Shown here: one piece after another, positions 1 to 8,927 of the stretch | Layout: each line of letters opens with the position of its first letter | Numbering within the stretch: position 1 is the stretch's first letter | NCBI GenBank assembly: GCA_937863465.1 | Contig: CALMFG010000003.1 | Coordinates: 1-39,091 of the forward strand | DNA length: 39,091 nt | Source: an uncultured Clostridia bacterium | GTDB lineage: Bacteria; Bacillota; Clostridia; Christensenellales; CALMFG01 | Reading direction: 5' to 3' | The notes under the pieces: model-generated | What the model was told of the DNA's origin: nothing | Databases searched by the model: none | The model's input: the letters and a program-made list of their open reading frames with translations, nothing else | Position numbers and translations under genes: made by a program

Positions 1-1
1 C

Positions 2-751
2 ATCATCTCCACGCCCAATATCGTCTGCCGTGCCAACTACAGCCACGCGCTGGAGATGCACCGCAAATCTGGCGCGGATATCACGCTTGTCGCCACCAAA
101 GACGCACCCGATGATTTCGATCATTCGTGCCTCTTTATGGACGTCAGCGAGGACAACGACGTGCTGGATATGACCGACGGCAACCCCCGGCGGTATGAAT
201 ATCAGTACGCGGGCACGCTGATTATCTCGCGCGAAACACTGCTCCAGCTTCTGCTTCTGGCGCCGGACATCGGCATCTATGAGCTGCTGGATCTCGTGAA
301 GGCCCACTTTGATGATTTTCGCGTCAAGTGCTATCCCTTCGCCGGATACTTGCGCCGCATCTCCTCCATCCACGACTACTTCGACTGTAGTATGGAGCTT
401 TTGGACCCCAGCGTTTCCACCCAGCTTTTTTCGGGCAGCGATATCATCTATACCAAGGTGAAAGACAACCACCCGACGCTGTATAAATCCACGTCGGACG
501 TCAAGGATTCCTGCATCGCCAGCGGAAGCACCATCGAAGGCACCATCCGAAACACGGTGCTGTTCCGTCAGGTACACCAGATGAAGAACTCGAAAATCAC
601 CAACAGCATCCTCATGGAGGGCTGCCGTGTGGGCGAAAACACCGTGCTGGATTACGTCATCGCCGACCGAAACGTCATCATCGGCGACAATGTGGTCCTA
701 AAAGGCACCCATTCCAACCCCGTCGTCTTAAAGAAGGAGATGGTGATATGA
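2..751 (+). CDS. glgD: Glucose-1-phosphate adenylyltransferase regulatory-type subunit GlgD (5' truncated by window start)
   Basis: The frame is open from base 2 (IISTPNIVCRANYSHALEMHRKSGADITLV...) to the TGA at 749-751. The C-terminus looks like a left-handed beta-helix (GSTIEGTIRNTVLFRQVHQMKNSKITNSILMEGCRVGENTVLDYVIADRNVIIGDNVVL). It overlaps the glgA start as ATGA. Confidence 0.88.
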   Translation: MISTPNIVCRANYSHALEMHRKSGADITLVATKDAPDDFDHSCLFMDVSEDNDVLDMTDGNPRRYEYQYAGTLIISRETLLQLLLLAPDIGIYELLDLVKAHFDDFRVKCYPFAGYLRRISSIHDYFDCSMELLDPSVSTQLFSGSDIIYTKVKDNHPTLYKSTSDVKDSCIASGSTIEGTIRNTVLFRQVHQMKNSKITNSILMEGCRVGENTVLDYVIADRNVIIGDNVVLKGTHSNPVVLKKEMVI

Positions 752-2232
752 CCGAAAAACCGCTTTCGCTTCTGTTTGCCGCGTCCGAATGCGCTCCGCT
801 GGTCAAAACCGGCGGTCTGGCCGATGTGGTCGGCGCGCTTCCCGACGCTTTGCGAAAGCTCGGCGTTTCTGTCAGCATCATTCTGCCCTTCTACAAAACC
901 CTGCCAAAGGAAGTTCGCGAAAAGTCGGAGGATGTGAAAATCTCCGAAGTGAAAATGGGCTGGCGGCGGCAGTATATGGGTCTAAAGAAATTTGAAAGGC
1001 CCAACTGCACCTATTATTTTATCGATAACGAAACCTACTTCCTGCGCGACAACCTCTACGGCTATTATGACGACGCCGAGCGGTTCATCTACTTTTCGCT
1101 GGCTGTGGTGGAGGCCGTCAAAATCCTCGGCGGTTTTGATATCATCCATTGCCACGACTGGCAGACCGCGCTGGTCCCCACGGTTCTGAAAAAATTCTAC
1201 TACAACAAAAAAGGTTTAAAGGATGTTAAACAGGTTTTCACCATCCACAACCTGCGCTTTCAGGGCAACCTGAACCTCTCCGATTTCGTGAGCTTTTTAG
1301 GTCTTTCGGGCACCGAGCCCTGGCTGGGCGAAGCCGTCTTGGGCGACCAGGCCAATCTCTTAAAATCCGCGCTGTACAGCGCCGACGCCGTCACCACGGT
1401 CAGCCCCAACTACGCCAACGAAATCAAGATGCCCTATTACGGCGAGGGCCTCAACACATGCATTTCGGATATCGGCGGCAAATTGTCGGGCATCCTGAAC
1501 GGCATTGATACCGCCGCTTTCGACCCGGCGAACGACCCCCAGATTTTCTGGAGCTACAACGGCCTTTCGGGCAAGCATAAAAATAAAGAACGCTTTTTAT
1601 ATGAGTATACTCTGCCCAACGACGGCAGTATGATGATCGGCATGGTCACGCGGCTGGATCCCCAAAAGGGACTGGATTTGGTGTTATACGCCATCGACAA
1701 GATCATGCAGATGCCGGTGCACTTTGTCCTGCTCGGAACAGGAAACCCAGAGTATGAGCGGCTGTTTGGCTACATCGAACGGCGATACCCCGACCGCGCG
1801 CGCTGTTTTATCACCTACAGCGACGATCTGGCGCACAAAATCTACGCGGCGTCCGATGTGTTTTTAATGCCCTCCAACTTTGAGCCCTGCGGCCTCGGCC
1901 AGCTCATCGCCATGCGGTACGGCGCACTGCCCATCGTGCGGGAAACCGGCGGTTTGGCCGACACCGTGACGCCCTACAACCGCATCACGGGCGAAGGCAC
2001 TGGCTTTTCCTTCGCCAACTACAACGGCGACGAACTGCTGGCCACCGTCAAATCCGCCGTCGAGGTCTACACGTACAATAAAAGCCACTTCAACGAAATG
2101 GCCTTACGCGCTATGGCCAAGGAGTTCTCATGGGATGCCTCAGCCAAAGCGTATTTAGATATTTACTTGAGTTTAGTTAAAGACATCCACCCTGCGGCGG
2201 CCAAGGCCTCATCGCAGGACAGCGGCGCCTAA
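748..2232 (+). CDS. glgA: Glycogen synthase (ADP-glucose), GT5
   Basis: N-terminal LLFAASECAPLVKTGGLADVVGALP and C-terminal PSNFEPCGLGQLIAMRYGALPIVRETGGLADTV signatures. 494 aa. ATGA overlap with glgD. Confidence 0.96.
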   Translation: MTEKPLSLLFAASECAPLVKTGGLADVVGALPDALRKLGVSVSIILPFYKTLPKEVREKSEDVKISEVKMGWRRQYMGLKKFERPNCTYYFIDNETYFLRDNLYGYYDDAERFIYFSLAVVEAVKILGGFDIIHCHDWQTALVPTVLKKFYYNKKGLKDVKQVFTIHNLRFQGNLNLSDFVSFLGLSGTEPWLGEAVLGDQANLLKSALYSADAVTTVSPNYANEIKMPYYGEGLNTCISDIGGKLSGILNGIDTAAFDPANDPQIFWSYNGLSGKHKNKERFLYEYTLPNDGSMMIGMVTRLDPQKGLDLVLYAIDKIMQMPVHFVLLGTGNPEYERLFGYIERRYPDRARCFITYSDDLAHKIYAASDVFLMPSNFEPCGLGQLIAMRYGALPIVRETGGLADTVTPYNRITGEGTGFSFANYNGDELLATVKSAVEVYTYNKSHFNEMALRAMAKEFSWDASAKAYLDIYLSLVKDIHPAAAKASSQDSGA

Positions 2233-4008
2233 GGCGTCGATATGCACCCAGTCTTCATCCGCCGTTGCCAGATACGTCAGCACGGCTTCTTTTTTTGCCC
2301 GGGGGATGTCCGCAGTTAAGTTCATCGGGTTGATATATACCATCACGTTTTGAGATTCAGTCGTGATTTCATACTTCAGCACACCGTCGGAGGCGAAAAA
2401 CTGCACCGACCCTTGTGCAATGCCCAGCTGTTTTCGCAAAATCCCTAACTGCTTCACCCAGTCGGCCATTTGGGTGTCTCTGGTTTCCCAGCTAAACGTA
2501 CCGCGATTATACGGATCCTTATACCCCTGCATGCCAATCTCATCCCCGTAATAGATACACGGGTTTCCCGGCAAAGTGAACAGCGCCAGATAGTACAGCA
2601 TCATCCTTTTTTCGGCCAGCTCGGCCTGCGCTTTCGGCAATCGATAGTCCCGTGCCTGCCACGTGGTGAGCGCTTCGAATGCGGGCGCGTCGCCCAGCAG
2701 GGTAAAGAGACGGCTGGTGTCATGCGTGCCGGTCATGTTCATCAGCGCGCGGAAGATATCCGGCGGATAGTTTTCCTGCAGCGTCATCACGACGTTCGCA
2801 AAATCATTTACGCTTCCGCTTCCGGTCAGAAGGTCAATCAGCGCTTCCCGAAGCGGATAGTTGGAAACCGAATCCAGCGCACTGCCCAGAATATATTCCC
2901 GCGGTGTCTCATAGGAAACCTTGTTGCTCGCGTCCTCCCACACTTCGCCCAACAGCACGGCTTCGGGGTTGGCTGTTAAAACACAGGTTTTCAGCGCCCG
3001 GATAAACGCATCCGGCAGTTCATCGGCCACGTCCAGCCGCCATCCGGCTACACCCGCTTTCATCCACTGGGTCACCACACCCGTTTTTTCGTCCAGCAGG
3101 TATTTCATATAGGTGGGGTTCAGTTCGTTCACGGCGGGCAGCGCCTTCACGCCCCACCAACAGTCATAATCGTCGGGGAATTTTTTAAAGTGGTACCAGT
3201 CAAAGTAGGGGCTTTTTTTATCTTGGTATGCCCCGCCGTCGCCGTAGTGCTTGTATTTATTAAAGTAGATACTGTCCTCGCCCGTGTGCGAAAAAACGCC
3301 GTCCAGCATGATTTTGATGCCGAGTTTTCCCGCGGCTTTCACCAGTTTTTTCAGCGTATCGTTTGTGCCGTACATGCGGTCCACACGGCTGTAATCGGCG
3401 GTGTCATACTTGTGGTTGGAGACCGCCTCGAAGATGGGGTTTAAGTAGATGATATCCACGCCAAGATTCTTGATGTACGGAAGTTTCTCGATGACGCCCG
3501 CTAGGTTGCCGCCGAAGAAGTCCCACAGTACAATCTCACCGCGATCGTTTTTGATATAGACCGGTGCTTCATCCCACGACGTATGCATCAGCACATGGTC
3601 GCGGGGCATCGTGTCCTTGGCGTCCCCCTTGAAGAATCGGTCCACATAGATCTGGTACATGGTTTTGCCCTTGAACCAATCCGGAACGCTCCCGTTGCTG
3701 TGCACGGTCAGCTGATAGTCCCGCCCGTTTTCGCAAGACTTCCCGCTGTCCACGCACTTCCCAAACCGTTTCTTCTGTCCCTTGAAGACCGCTTCAAAGT
3801 GATAAAAGTATAGGCCCTTCTCTTTTTTCGGGACAAAGCGCAAGCGAAACCCGCCATCGGTTTTCTCCATCGCCGCGGGCGCTTCCAGCCCCACGACGGT
3901 AACAGCATCCGCGTTGGTTTTTACGGCAATCTCAATTGCCTCTCCCTGCTTCACTGCCCCGAACGGCGTCTTATATTCCCTGTCCCAAGCGTCATATATA
4001 AACTGCAT
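2209..4008 (-). CDS. GH13 alpha-amylase / neopullulanase-like glycoside hydrolase with N-terminal beta-sandwich domain
   Basis: GH13 conserved regions: LDGVFSHTG (I), GWRLDVADELPD (II), LLGEVWED (III), GTHDTSRL (IV). N-terminal region precedes the catalytic MYQIYVDRFF. Confidence 0.93.
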   Translation of the reverse strand: MQFIYDAWDREYKTPFGAVKQGEAIEIAVKTNADAVTVVGLEAPAAMEKTDGGFRLRFVPKKEKGLYFYHFEAVFKGQKKRFGKCVDSGKSCENGRDYQLTVHSNGSVPDWFKGKTMYQIYVDRFFKGDAKDTMPRDHVLMHTSWDEAPVYIKNDRGEIVLWDFFGGNLAGVIEKLPYIKNLGVDIIYLNPIFEAVSNHKYDTADYSRVDRMYGTNDTLKKLVKAAGKLGIKIMLDGVFSHTGEDSIYFNKYKHYGDGGAYQDKKSPYFDWYHFKKFPDDYDCWWGVKALPAVNELNPTYMKYLLDEKTGVVTQWMKAGVAGWRLDVADELPDAFIRALKTCVLTANPEAVLLGEVWEDASNKVSYETPREYILGSALDSVSNYPLREALIDLLTGSGSVNDFANVVMTLQENYPPDIFRALMNMTGTHDTSRLFTLLGDAPAFEALTTWQARDYRLPKAQAELAEKRMMLYYLALFTLPGNPCIYYGDEIGMQGYKDPYNRGTFSWETRDTQMADWVKQLGILRKQLGIAQGSVQFFASDGVLKYEITTESQNVMVYINPMNLTADIPRAKKEAVLTYLATADEDWVHIDALGAAVLR

Positions 4009-4028
4009 CGAATGCTCCTAATACCCCT

Positions 4029-6929
4029 TTATTTCCCCTGCGCCGTATCGCCGTCGTTCAGAATGGCGTACCCGGTCAGCGTGATTTCGCTGTCTGAAGA
4101 CAGCGTCCATGTCCGAGCGCCGTCGGCCCAATAATTGTTGTCGGCCGAAAGGCGAATCGCATAGCGCTGAGTACCCGCTCTGACCAAAAAGCCGAAGTTG
4201 CCGGTATCCTGCGCGTCTACTTGCAGTGTCACCAACGCATAACCGTCAGCGTCAGCAGAAATCTCCAGCACCAGATTGGCCGGTGCCCCGGTTTTGTTGA
4301 CATCTGCGGAAAACATGGTTTCTTTGTCCACATGGGCGCTGACCGCCGAAAGGCTGCCGATCGCGTCGCCCGCATCCGCCGCCCAAAGCAGCGGCACATA
4401 GGCCAGCGTCCGTTCTTGCGCCTTGTCGTACCCGGTCATAATCGTATAGTCACTCCACAGCGCCTCGGCGTAATCCGACCATATATCCTTCCTGGCATAG
4501 ATATCGAATCCATCCATACGAATCAGCGGCATGTAATTATCATAGATATATTCAAACAGCAGATAATACTTGTAGTCAGTGGCCACCCCGTCGATATCGG
4601 TGCCGAACCCAAAATCCTCGCTTTCGGCGTTGGGCAGAATAGCCAGCGGCGCGTCGGCCGCCTGAATCTCGCGGATGGCCATCTCCTGCATGGTGTCGCC
4701 GTTCAGCATAGCCGGAACCTGATTGACATAGTTCGGGTTCTTCCGGCCGGTCAGCGCGTACATGTAGTTGACCGAAGCAAGATCGACATAGGTTTGATCG
4801 TCCTCCAGCACGGTGTCCAGAATATCGGTGAACTTCGCAATCTCGGGGTCGGCTTCAACATTAACCCGTGTGCCGTTAAATGCGTAGCCTTCTTCGTACT
4901 GTTCCTGATAGTTACTCGCGCTCATGGCGTTGGCCGCGAGGTTGTAGCGTCCCAGCGTCATCTGCGGAATATTCACCGCACTGTTCAGCGAGGGATAAGC
5001 AACGCCCATCACCATGAGGAACCCCATTATCCCAAAGCAGAAGCCGACGATGCGGATGACACCTTCTTTTTTGACGGCGCTTAAAGCCAGCATGGCCGGA
5101 AAATACGTTCCCGCAATATACCAGATCATCTCCTCAATCAGCGAATGGCGGATGATGCCGCGCGGCAGATTGACAAAGTAAAAGATGGCGAAGAACAGGA
5201 AGACGGCGATGGCCGGTTTGGAGTACTCCTGCTTGTCCTTGCAGGAGAAATATTGAAAAGCGAAGAACAGCACGGCCGCAATCATGGACAGCGGCATGAC
5301 GAAATAGACCAGATTATAGACGAAGCTGTTGCGGTCACCCGGCGCAAAGTACGCCCAGTTCTGGCTGGAACCCGCCGCCATCAGAATCTCGCGCAGGCGC
5401 GCCAGCGGCGGAACGTTCTTGATAAAGCATAGACCCAAATACAGCCCGCCGAAGGCCAAAACCGTAAAGAACCCCGCGATAAGCAGCGAGAATATCCGGC
5501 GGCCTTCTCCGCGCTTTAAGTACACCAGCACATAGGCCGAAACACCGCCGACGATGGAGGCCACGCCGATATCCAGACTGTAGAGACAGAGTATGGCGCA
5601 AACCAGCGCAAACCAGAAACGGTTCTTGCCCGAATCCTCCTGCACCAACCTGACCAACACGATCACCATGACCACCGACATGACCAGCATGGGCGGCAGA
5701 AGCATCCGAAGGAACGGGAACCCCAGCACAAAGACAAATGCGGTAGTGTCGTCCAAAATCCGCCGGAACAGCGCATAGGCCAGCACATAGTAAATCGCGA
5801 AATAGTAATTGACATACAATCCGGCCGTCCATGGCTCATAGCCGTTAAGCAGCTCGGTCAGGTAGGCAAACACCTGCGAGGACAGCATATGCGCATCAAA
5901 CGTTTCGATAATCGGGATACTGCCGTATCGGAACAGGTGATCCACCGATATCCCGTAATTGGCGTACTCAAAAATGCTGCCCGTACTTTCAATCTGCCTA
6001 ATCGGCTGAGAAAGAATCAGCCCCATGATGAGCACCGCCACCGGTAAAAACAGGCGGTATATCTTCATGGCCTGCTTGGTCTTCTTGGTCTTTATCCACA
6101 GAAATGCGCCCAAAACGACCGCCGCCAGCATGATGACCAGATACATCTCATACTGGATATTCAAAACAACGTTGAAGCGTTTATTGATGATGTTCAGCGC
6201 TTCCAACCCCGCCATCTGCAGAACCGCGGTGAACATCAGGGGGATGGTCGCAATGATGATTTTATTCTTCTGTTTGCTCAGCCTGGTCTGGAACAACAAA
6301 AACAGCACCAGTGCGATGCCGCCGCCCAAGCCCAGCAATGCAAACGGCATCACCGTATCGCTTAAGGATAGCTTCATTAAAAATGTGCCCGCAAAGGCCG
6401 TCAGGGGCACCGTCAGCGCCAGACTTAAAAAAAGCAGATCATAGTCCCGGTACTGGTCTTTCTCCAGCGCGATATACAGATAGGCCAAAAACATGGGCAC
6501 AGCAAAGACCACGGCCAGCACCAGCATTTCGGCGGCTGTGTACGCCGCCAGCAATCCCGCAATCAGCGATACGATGCCCAGCATGGCTGTGTGCTTGATA
6601 AAAAAGATGGTTCGTTTGTTTTCTTCGGTGCGTTTTAGGGTTTTAAAAATGCGAAACAAAATCAGCGCGCCCACAGCCGTAATCACAAAGACCGCGAGAA
6701 TTAAAAGATAGTACCGCTGAATCCGAACAGAAATGTCCGAATTGTTCAGGGTGCTCTGCGAGATAACGTGCTCGGAAAAATCCGTGATGGGATAGGCCTT
6801 GGTGAGGGTGTTCTTAAAAAACGGCAGTATGCCTGCCAGCCCCAAAAATCCCGCGCTGAAAACACAGGCGAAAAATATATTGGTATGTGCGGATACGCTT
6901 TCTTTCAGGCGCTTCATCCATGGAATCAT
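4029..6929 (-). CDS. Large multi-pass membrane protein (966 aa), GT-C-glycosyltransferase-like topology, function unknown
   Basis: Long ORF with many hydrophobic helices in the N-terminal two thirds, then a soluble C-terminal region of about 300 aa. No specific motif recognised. Confidence 0.7.
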   Translation of the reverse strand: MIPWMKRLKESVSAHTNIFFACVFSAGFLGLAGILPFFKNTLTKAYPITDFSEHVISQSTLNNSDISVRIQRYYLLILAVFVITAVGALILFRIFKTLKRTEENKRTIFFIKHTAMLGIVSLIAGLLAAYTAAEMLVLAVVFAVPMFLAYLYIALEKDQYRDYDLLFLSLALTVPLTAFAGTFLMKLSLSDTVMPFALLGLGGGIALVLFLLFQTRLSKQKNKIIIATIPLMFTAVLQMAGLEALNIINKRFNVVLNIQYEMYLVIMLAAVVLGAFLWIKTKKTKQAMKIYRLFLPVAVLIMGLILSQPIRQIESTGSIFEYANYGISVDHLFRYGSIPIIETFDAHMLSSQVFAYLTELLNGYEPWTAGLYVNYYFAIYYVLAYALFRRILDDTTAFVFVLGFPFLRMLLPPMLVMSVVMVIVLVRLVQEDSGKNRFWFALVCAILCLYSLDIGVASIVGGVSAYVLVYLKRGEGRRIFSLLIAGFFTVLAFGGLYLGLCFIKNVPPLARLREILMAAGSSQNWAYFAPGDRNSFVYNLVYFVMPLSMIAAVLFFAFQYFSCKDKQEYSKPAIAVFLFFAIFYFVNLPRGIIRHSLIEEMIWYIAGTYFPAMLALSAVKKEGVIRIVGFCFGIMGFLMVMGVAYPSLNSAVNIPQMTLGRYNLAANAMSASNYQEQYEEGYAFNGTRVNVEADPEIAKFTDILDTVLEDDQTYVDLASVNYMYALTGRKNPNYVNQVPAMLNGDTMQEMAIREIQAADAPLAILPNAESEDFGFGTDIDGVATDYKYYLLFEYIYDNYMPLIRMDGFDIYARKDIWSDYAEALWSDYTIMTGYDKAQERTLAYVPLLWAADAGDAIGSLSAVSAHVDKETMFSADVNKTGAPANLVLEISADADGYALVTLQVDAQDTGNFGFLVRAGTQRYAIRLSADNNYWADGARTWTLSSDSEITLTGYAILNDGDTAQGK

Positions 6930-7026
6930 CGGTTTGCCTCTTGTCTGTGTATGTCGTTTTTAGTTTCTGATTAAACAAAATCCCTTGCAGGTTTCATCAT
7001 ACGCTATTTTCGCGCGTAAGAAAACC

Positions 7027-7698
7027 CTAACCTTTTGCTGTACGTTTCGCCGCATCATGGATAGCGGCCAGCTTCGCCGCGTTTTCCCCCAAAAGCGATG
7101 CCAGCATCCTGTCCGCGCTCGATAGCGGCGTTTTGCCCACGCCCAACGCCGTCATGCCTGCCGCTTTAGCCGCCGCAATGCCCGCTTCGGCGTCTTCGAT
7201 GACCAGACAGCTTTCGGGAGCCTCGCCAAGCGCCACGGCGCAGGCCAGAAATATCGCGGGGTCGGGCTTGGACTTTAGCCCAGCATTCCCGTCCACCACC
7301 GCATCGAAGGCTTTTGTCAGCTTCAGTCGTTTTAAAATTTTGGGCGTGTTTCGGCTGGAAGACCCCACAGCCGTCTTGATTCCGCTTTGCCGCAAGTCGG
7401 CAATCAGGTCTTTCACGCCCGGCAGCATATCTTCGGGCTTAAGTTTACCCAGCAGCCGTCGATATCGTCGATTTTTGGCCCCAGCGATGCGGTTAAATTC
7501 CCTTTGGCCGATTGTTTTCTGGTTGACATCCAATATGATCTGCAGGCTTTCGGCGCGGCTGATACCGCGTAACCGGTCATTGATTTCAAAATTAAATTCC
7601 AAACCCTTCCGATCGGTCAGCGCTTTCCAGGCCTCATAATGGTAGATGTCGGTGGACACAATCACACCGTCCAGGTCGAATATCACTGCTTTCAGCAT
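7027..7698 (-). CDS. pgmB: Beta-phosphoglucomutase (HAD superfamily)
   Basis: MLKAVIFDLDGVIVSTDIYHYEAWKAL, LRGISRAESL, GSSSRNTPKILKRL, GLKSKPDPAIFL, VIEDAEAGIAAAKAAGM. The ORF track starts at a GTG (7713); the ATG at 7698 is preceded by GAGGAG. Confidence 0.92.
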   Translation of the reverse strand: MLKAVIFDLDGVIVSTDIYHYEAWKALTDRKGLEFNFEINDRLRGISRAESLQIILDVNQKTIGQREFNRIAGAKNRRYRRLLGKLKPEDMLPGVKDLIADLRQSGIKTAVGSSSRNTPKILKRLKLTKAFDAVVDGNAGLKSKPDPAIFLACAVALGEAPESCLVIEDAEAGIAAAKAAGMTALGVGKTPLSSADRMLASLLGENAAKLAAIHDAAKRTAKG

Positions 7699-7826
7699 CG
7701 CGTTGCTCCTCACTTACCTGCATGAATTTTATTCTACCACAATTGTATCAATCAATAAAAAAAATCTGGGTTGACGGCACTTGATTTGTGCCCGTTACGC
7801 CAGAAATTTTCCATAAAGCCATCCGC

Positions 7827-8357
7827 TTAACGCGCCCCGGATTTTAATACCCGCTGAAACGGCCGATAGACAAAATAGACGACCAGCCCGACAAACAACC
7901 CGGTGATGACCGAAATGACCACCAACCAGGGCAGATAATACAGAAGCGACGCGGTAGACATGACAAACATGGCCACCAGCACCTGTCCTGTGCTGTGCGC
8001 CACCGCACCCATCACACTGACAAACAGCACCGAAAAGCCAATCTGCTCTTTTTTGTACATACGCGTCAAAAGAAACATCACGACCAGCGACAAAATCCCG
8101 CCGGCCAGCGAATAAGCCAGCGACATGACCGAGGTGAACAGCAATGACGAGACAACGGCGCGGACAAACAAAATCACCAGCGCGTCGGCAAAGCCCAGTG
8201 TCAACAGCGCCAGAAGTGCCACAATATTAGGCAAGCCGATCTTGGCTCCCGGAATAGGCAGCGCGGGAATCAGCGTTTCCACGTACGCCAGAATCAGTGC
8301 CACCGCAATCAGCATGGCCATGGTCGATATGTACCGCGGACTCTTTCGATTCATCAT
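7827..8357 (-). CDS. Gx transporter family protein (heptaprenyl diphosphate synthase component I family; EetB-like)
   Basis: Small integral membrane protein: LIPALPIPGAKIGLPNIVALLALLTLGFADALVILFVRAVVSSLLF. Directly downstream of a NusG-II protein. Likely start is MMNRKS at about 8357. Confidence 0.85.
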   Translation of the reverse strand: MMNRKSPRYISTMAMLIAVALILAYVETLIPALPIPGAKIGLPNIVALLALLTLGFADALVILFVRAVVSSLLFTSVMSLAYSLAGGILSLVVMFLLTRMYKKEQIGFSVLFVSVMGAVAHSTGQVLVAMFVMSTASLLYYLPWLVVISVITGLFVGLVVYFVYRPFQRVLKSGAR

Positions 8358-8361
8358 ATCT

Positions 8362-8709
8362 CTATTCCCCGTCCACAATCTCAACAATCAGCTTATGCGG
8401 CAGACAGACGATAGTATCATGCAGATACTCGGCGCTTTTGGTGTTGACACACACCTGGTTGGCGCAGTCCGCCCAATCCACATCCACCGTGCCGTTTTTA
8501 ATCACCACATGGTTTTCGCCGAGGTCGGTCGATATGGTGAATTCGGTATCCAAATCATCGGTCAGCGGGATGGTGTCATACAGTTCTCCGTCCACCGTAA
8601 TTTTAACATACAGCTGGTTCTGCGAAGCACTCGAAAGCCGCATAAACACCAACGCGCCCACAGCCGCCAGCAGTATGATGCCGATGATGATGATTTCTCT
8701 TTTTTTCAT
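8362..8709 (-). CDS. NusG domain II-containing membrane-anchored protein (EetA-like)
   Basis: N-terminal TM helix then VKITVDGELYDTIPLTDDLDTEF...NHVVIKNGTVDVDWADCANQVCVNTKSAEYLHDTIVCLPHKLIVEI, typical of NusG-II (D/WADCP.Q.CV...G....I.CLPHKLV). RBS GGAGAA before the ATG at 8709. Confidence 0.88.
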   Translation of the reverse strand: MKKREIIIIGIILLAAVGALVFMRLSSASQNQLYVKITVDGELYDTIPLTDDLDTEFTISTDLGENHVVIKNGTVDVDWADCANQVCVNTKSAEYLHDTIVCLPHKLIVEIVDGE

Positions 8710-8770
8710 ATGTTCTCCAATGTGTGCGGGTTTTTGCATGGCACGCTTCAACCCGCCGAAACGGTGTGAT

Positions 8771-8812
8771 ATACCGTATTATATGCATCATCAGACGCTT
8801 TGTCAAAGCGTC
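8771..8812 (-). promoter_or_regulatory. Sigma-A-type promoter for the NusG-II/Gx operon with a 19-bp inverted repeat over the -35 box
   Basis: On the minus strand: TTGACA (+ coords 8801-8806), 17-bp spacer, TATAAT (8778-8783), both perfect consensus. GACGCTTTG-T-CAAAGCGTC at 8794-8812 overlaps the -35. Confidence 0.85.
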
Positions 8813-8825
8813 GGTATCCATGTTT

Positions 8826-8873
8826 ACCGAAATTTCGGTTTTGTTTGCGCATTGCTTTCGATTCTTATATAAT
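8826..8873 (+). promoter_or_regulatory. Candidate promoter for the apbE-like gene with an upstream 14-bp palindrome
   Basis: ACCGAAATTTCGGT at 8826-8839, then TTGCGC (8845-8850), 17-bp spacer, TATAAT (8868-8873). Confidence 0.65.
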
Positions 8874-8927
8874 TAATATTATTTTTCGCGTCAACTGAAT
8901 TTAAAAAAGAAAGTGTCAGGAATCCGA

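Noticed and set aside
4221-5084. 287-aa plus-strand ORF opposite the large membrane protein
   Set aside because: Shadow ORF. The minus-strand frame is a 966-aa continuous ORF with coherent TM segments.
7757-7795. Possible terminator downstream of the Gx-transporter gene
   Set aside because: The stem (GGGCAC/GTGCC with bulge) is separated from the T-run by about 10 nt. Too weak to list as a feature.
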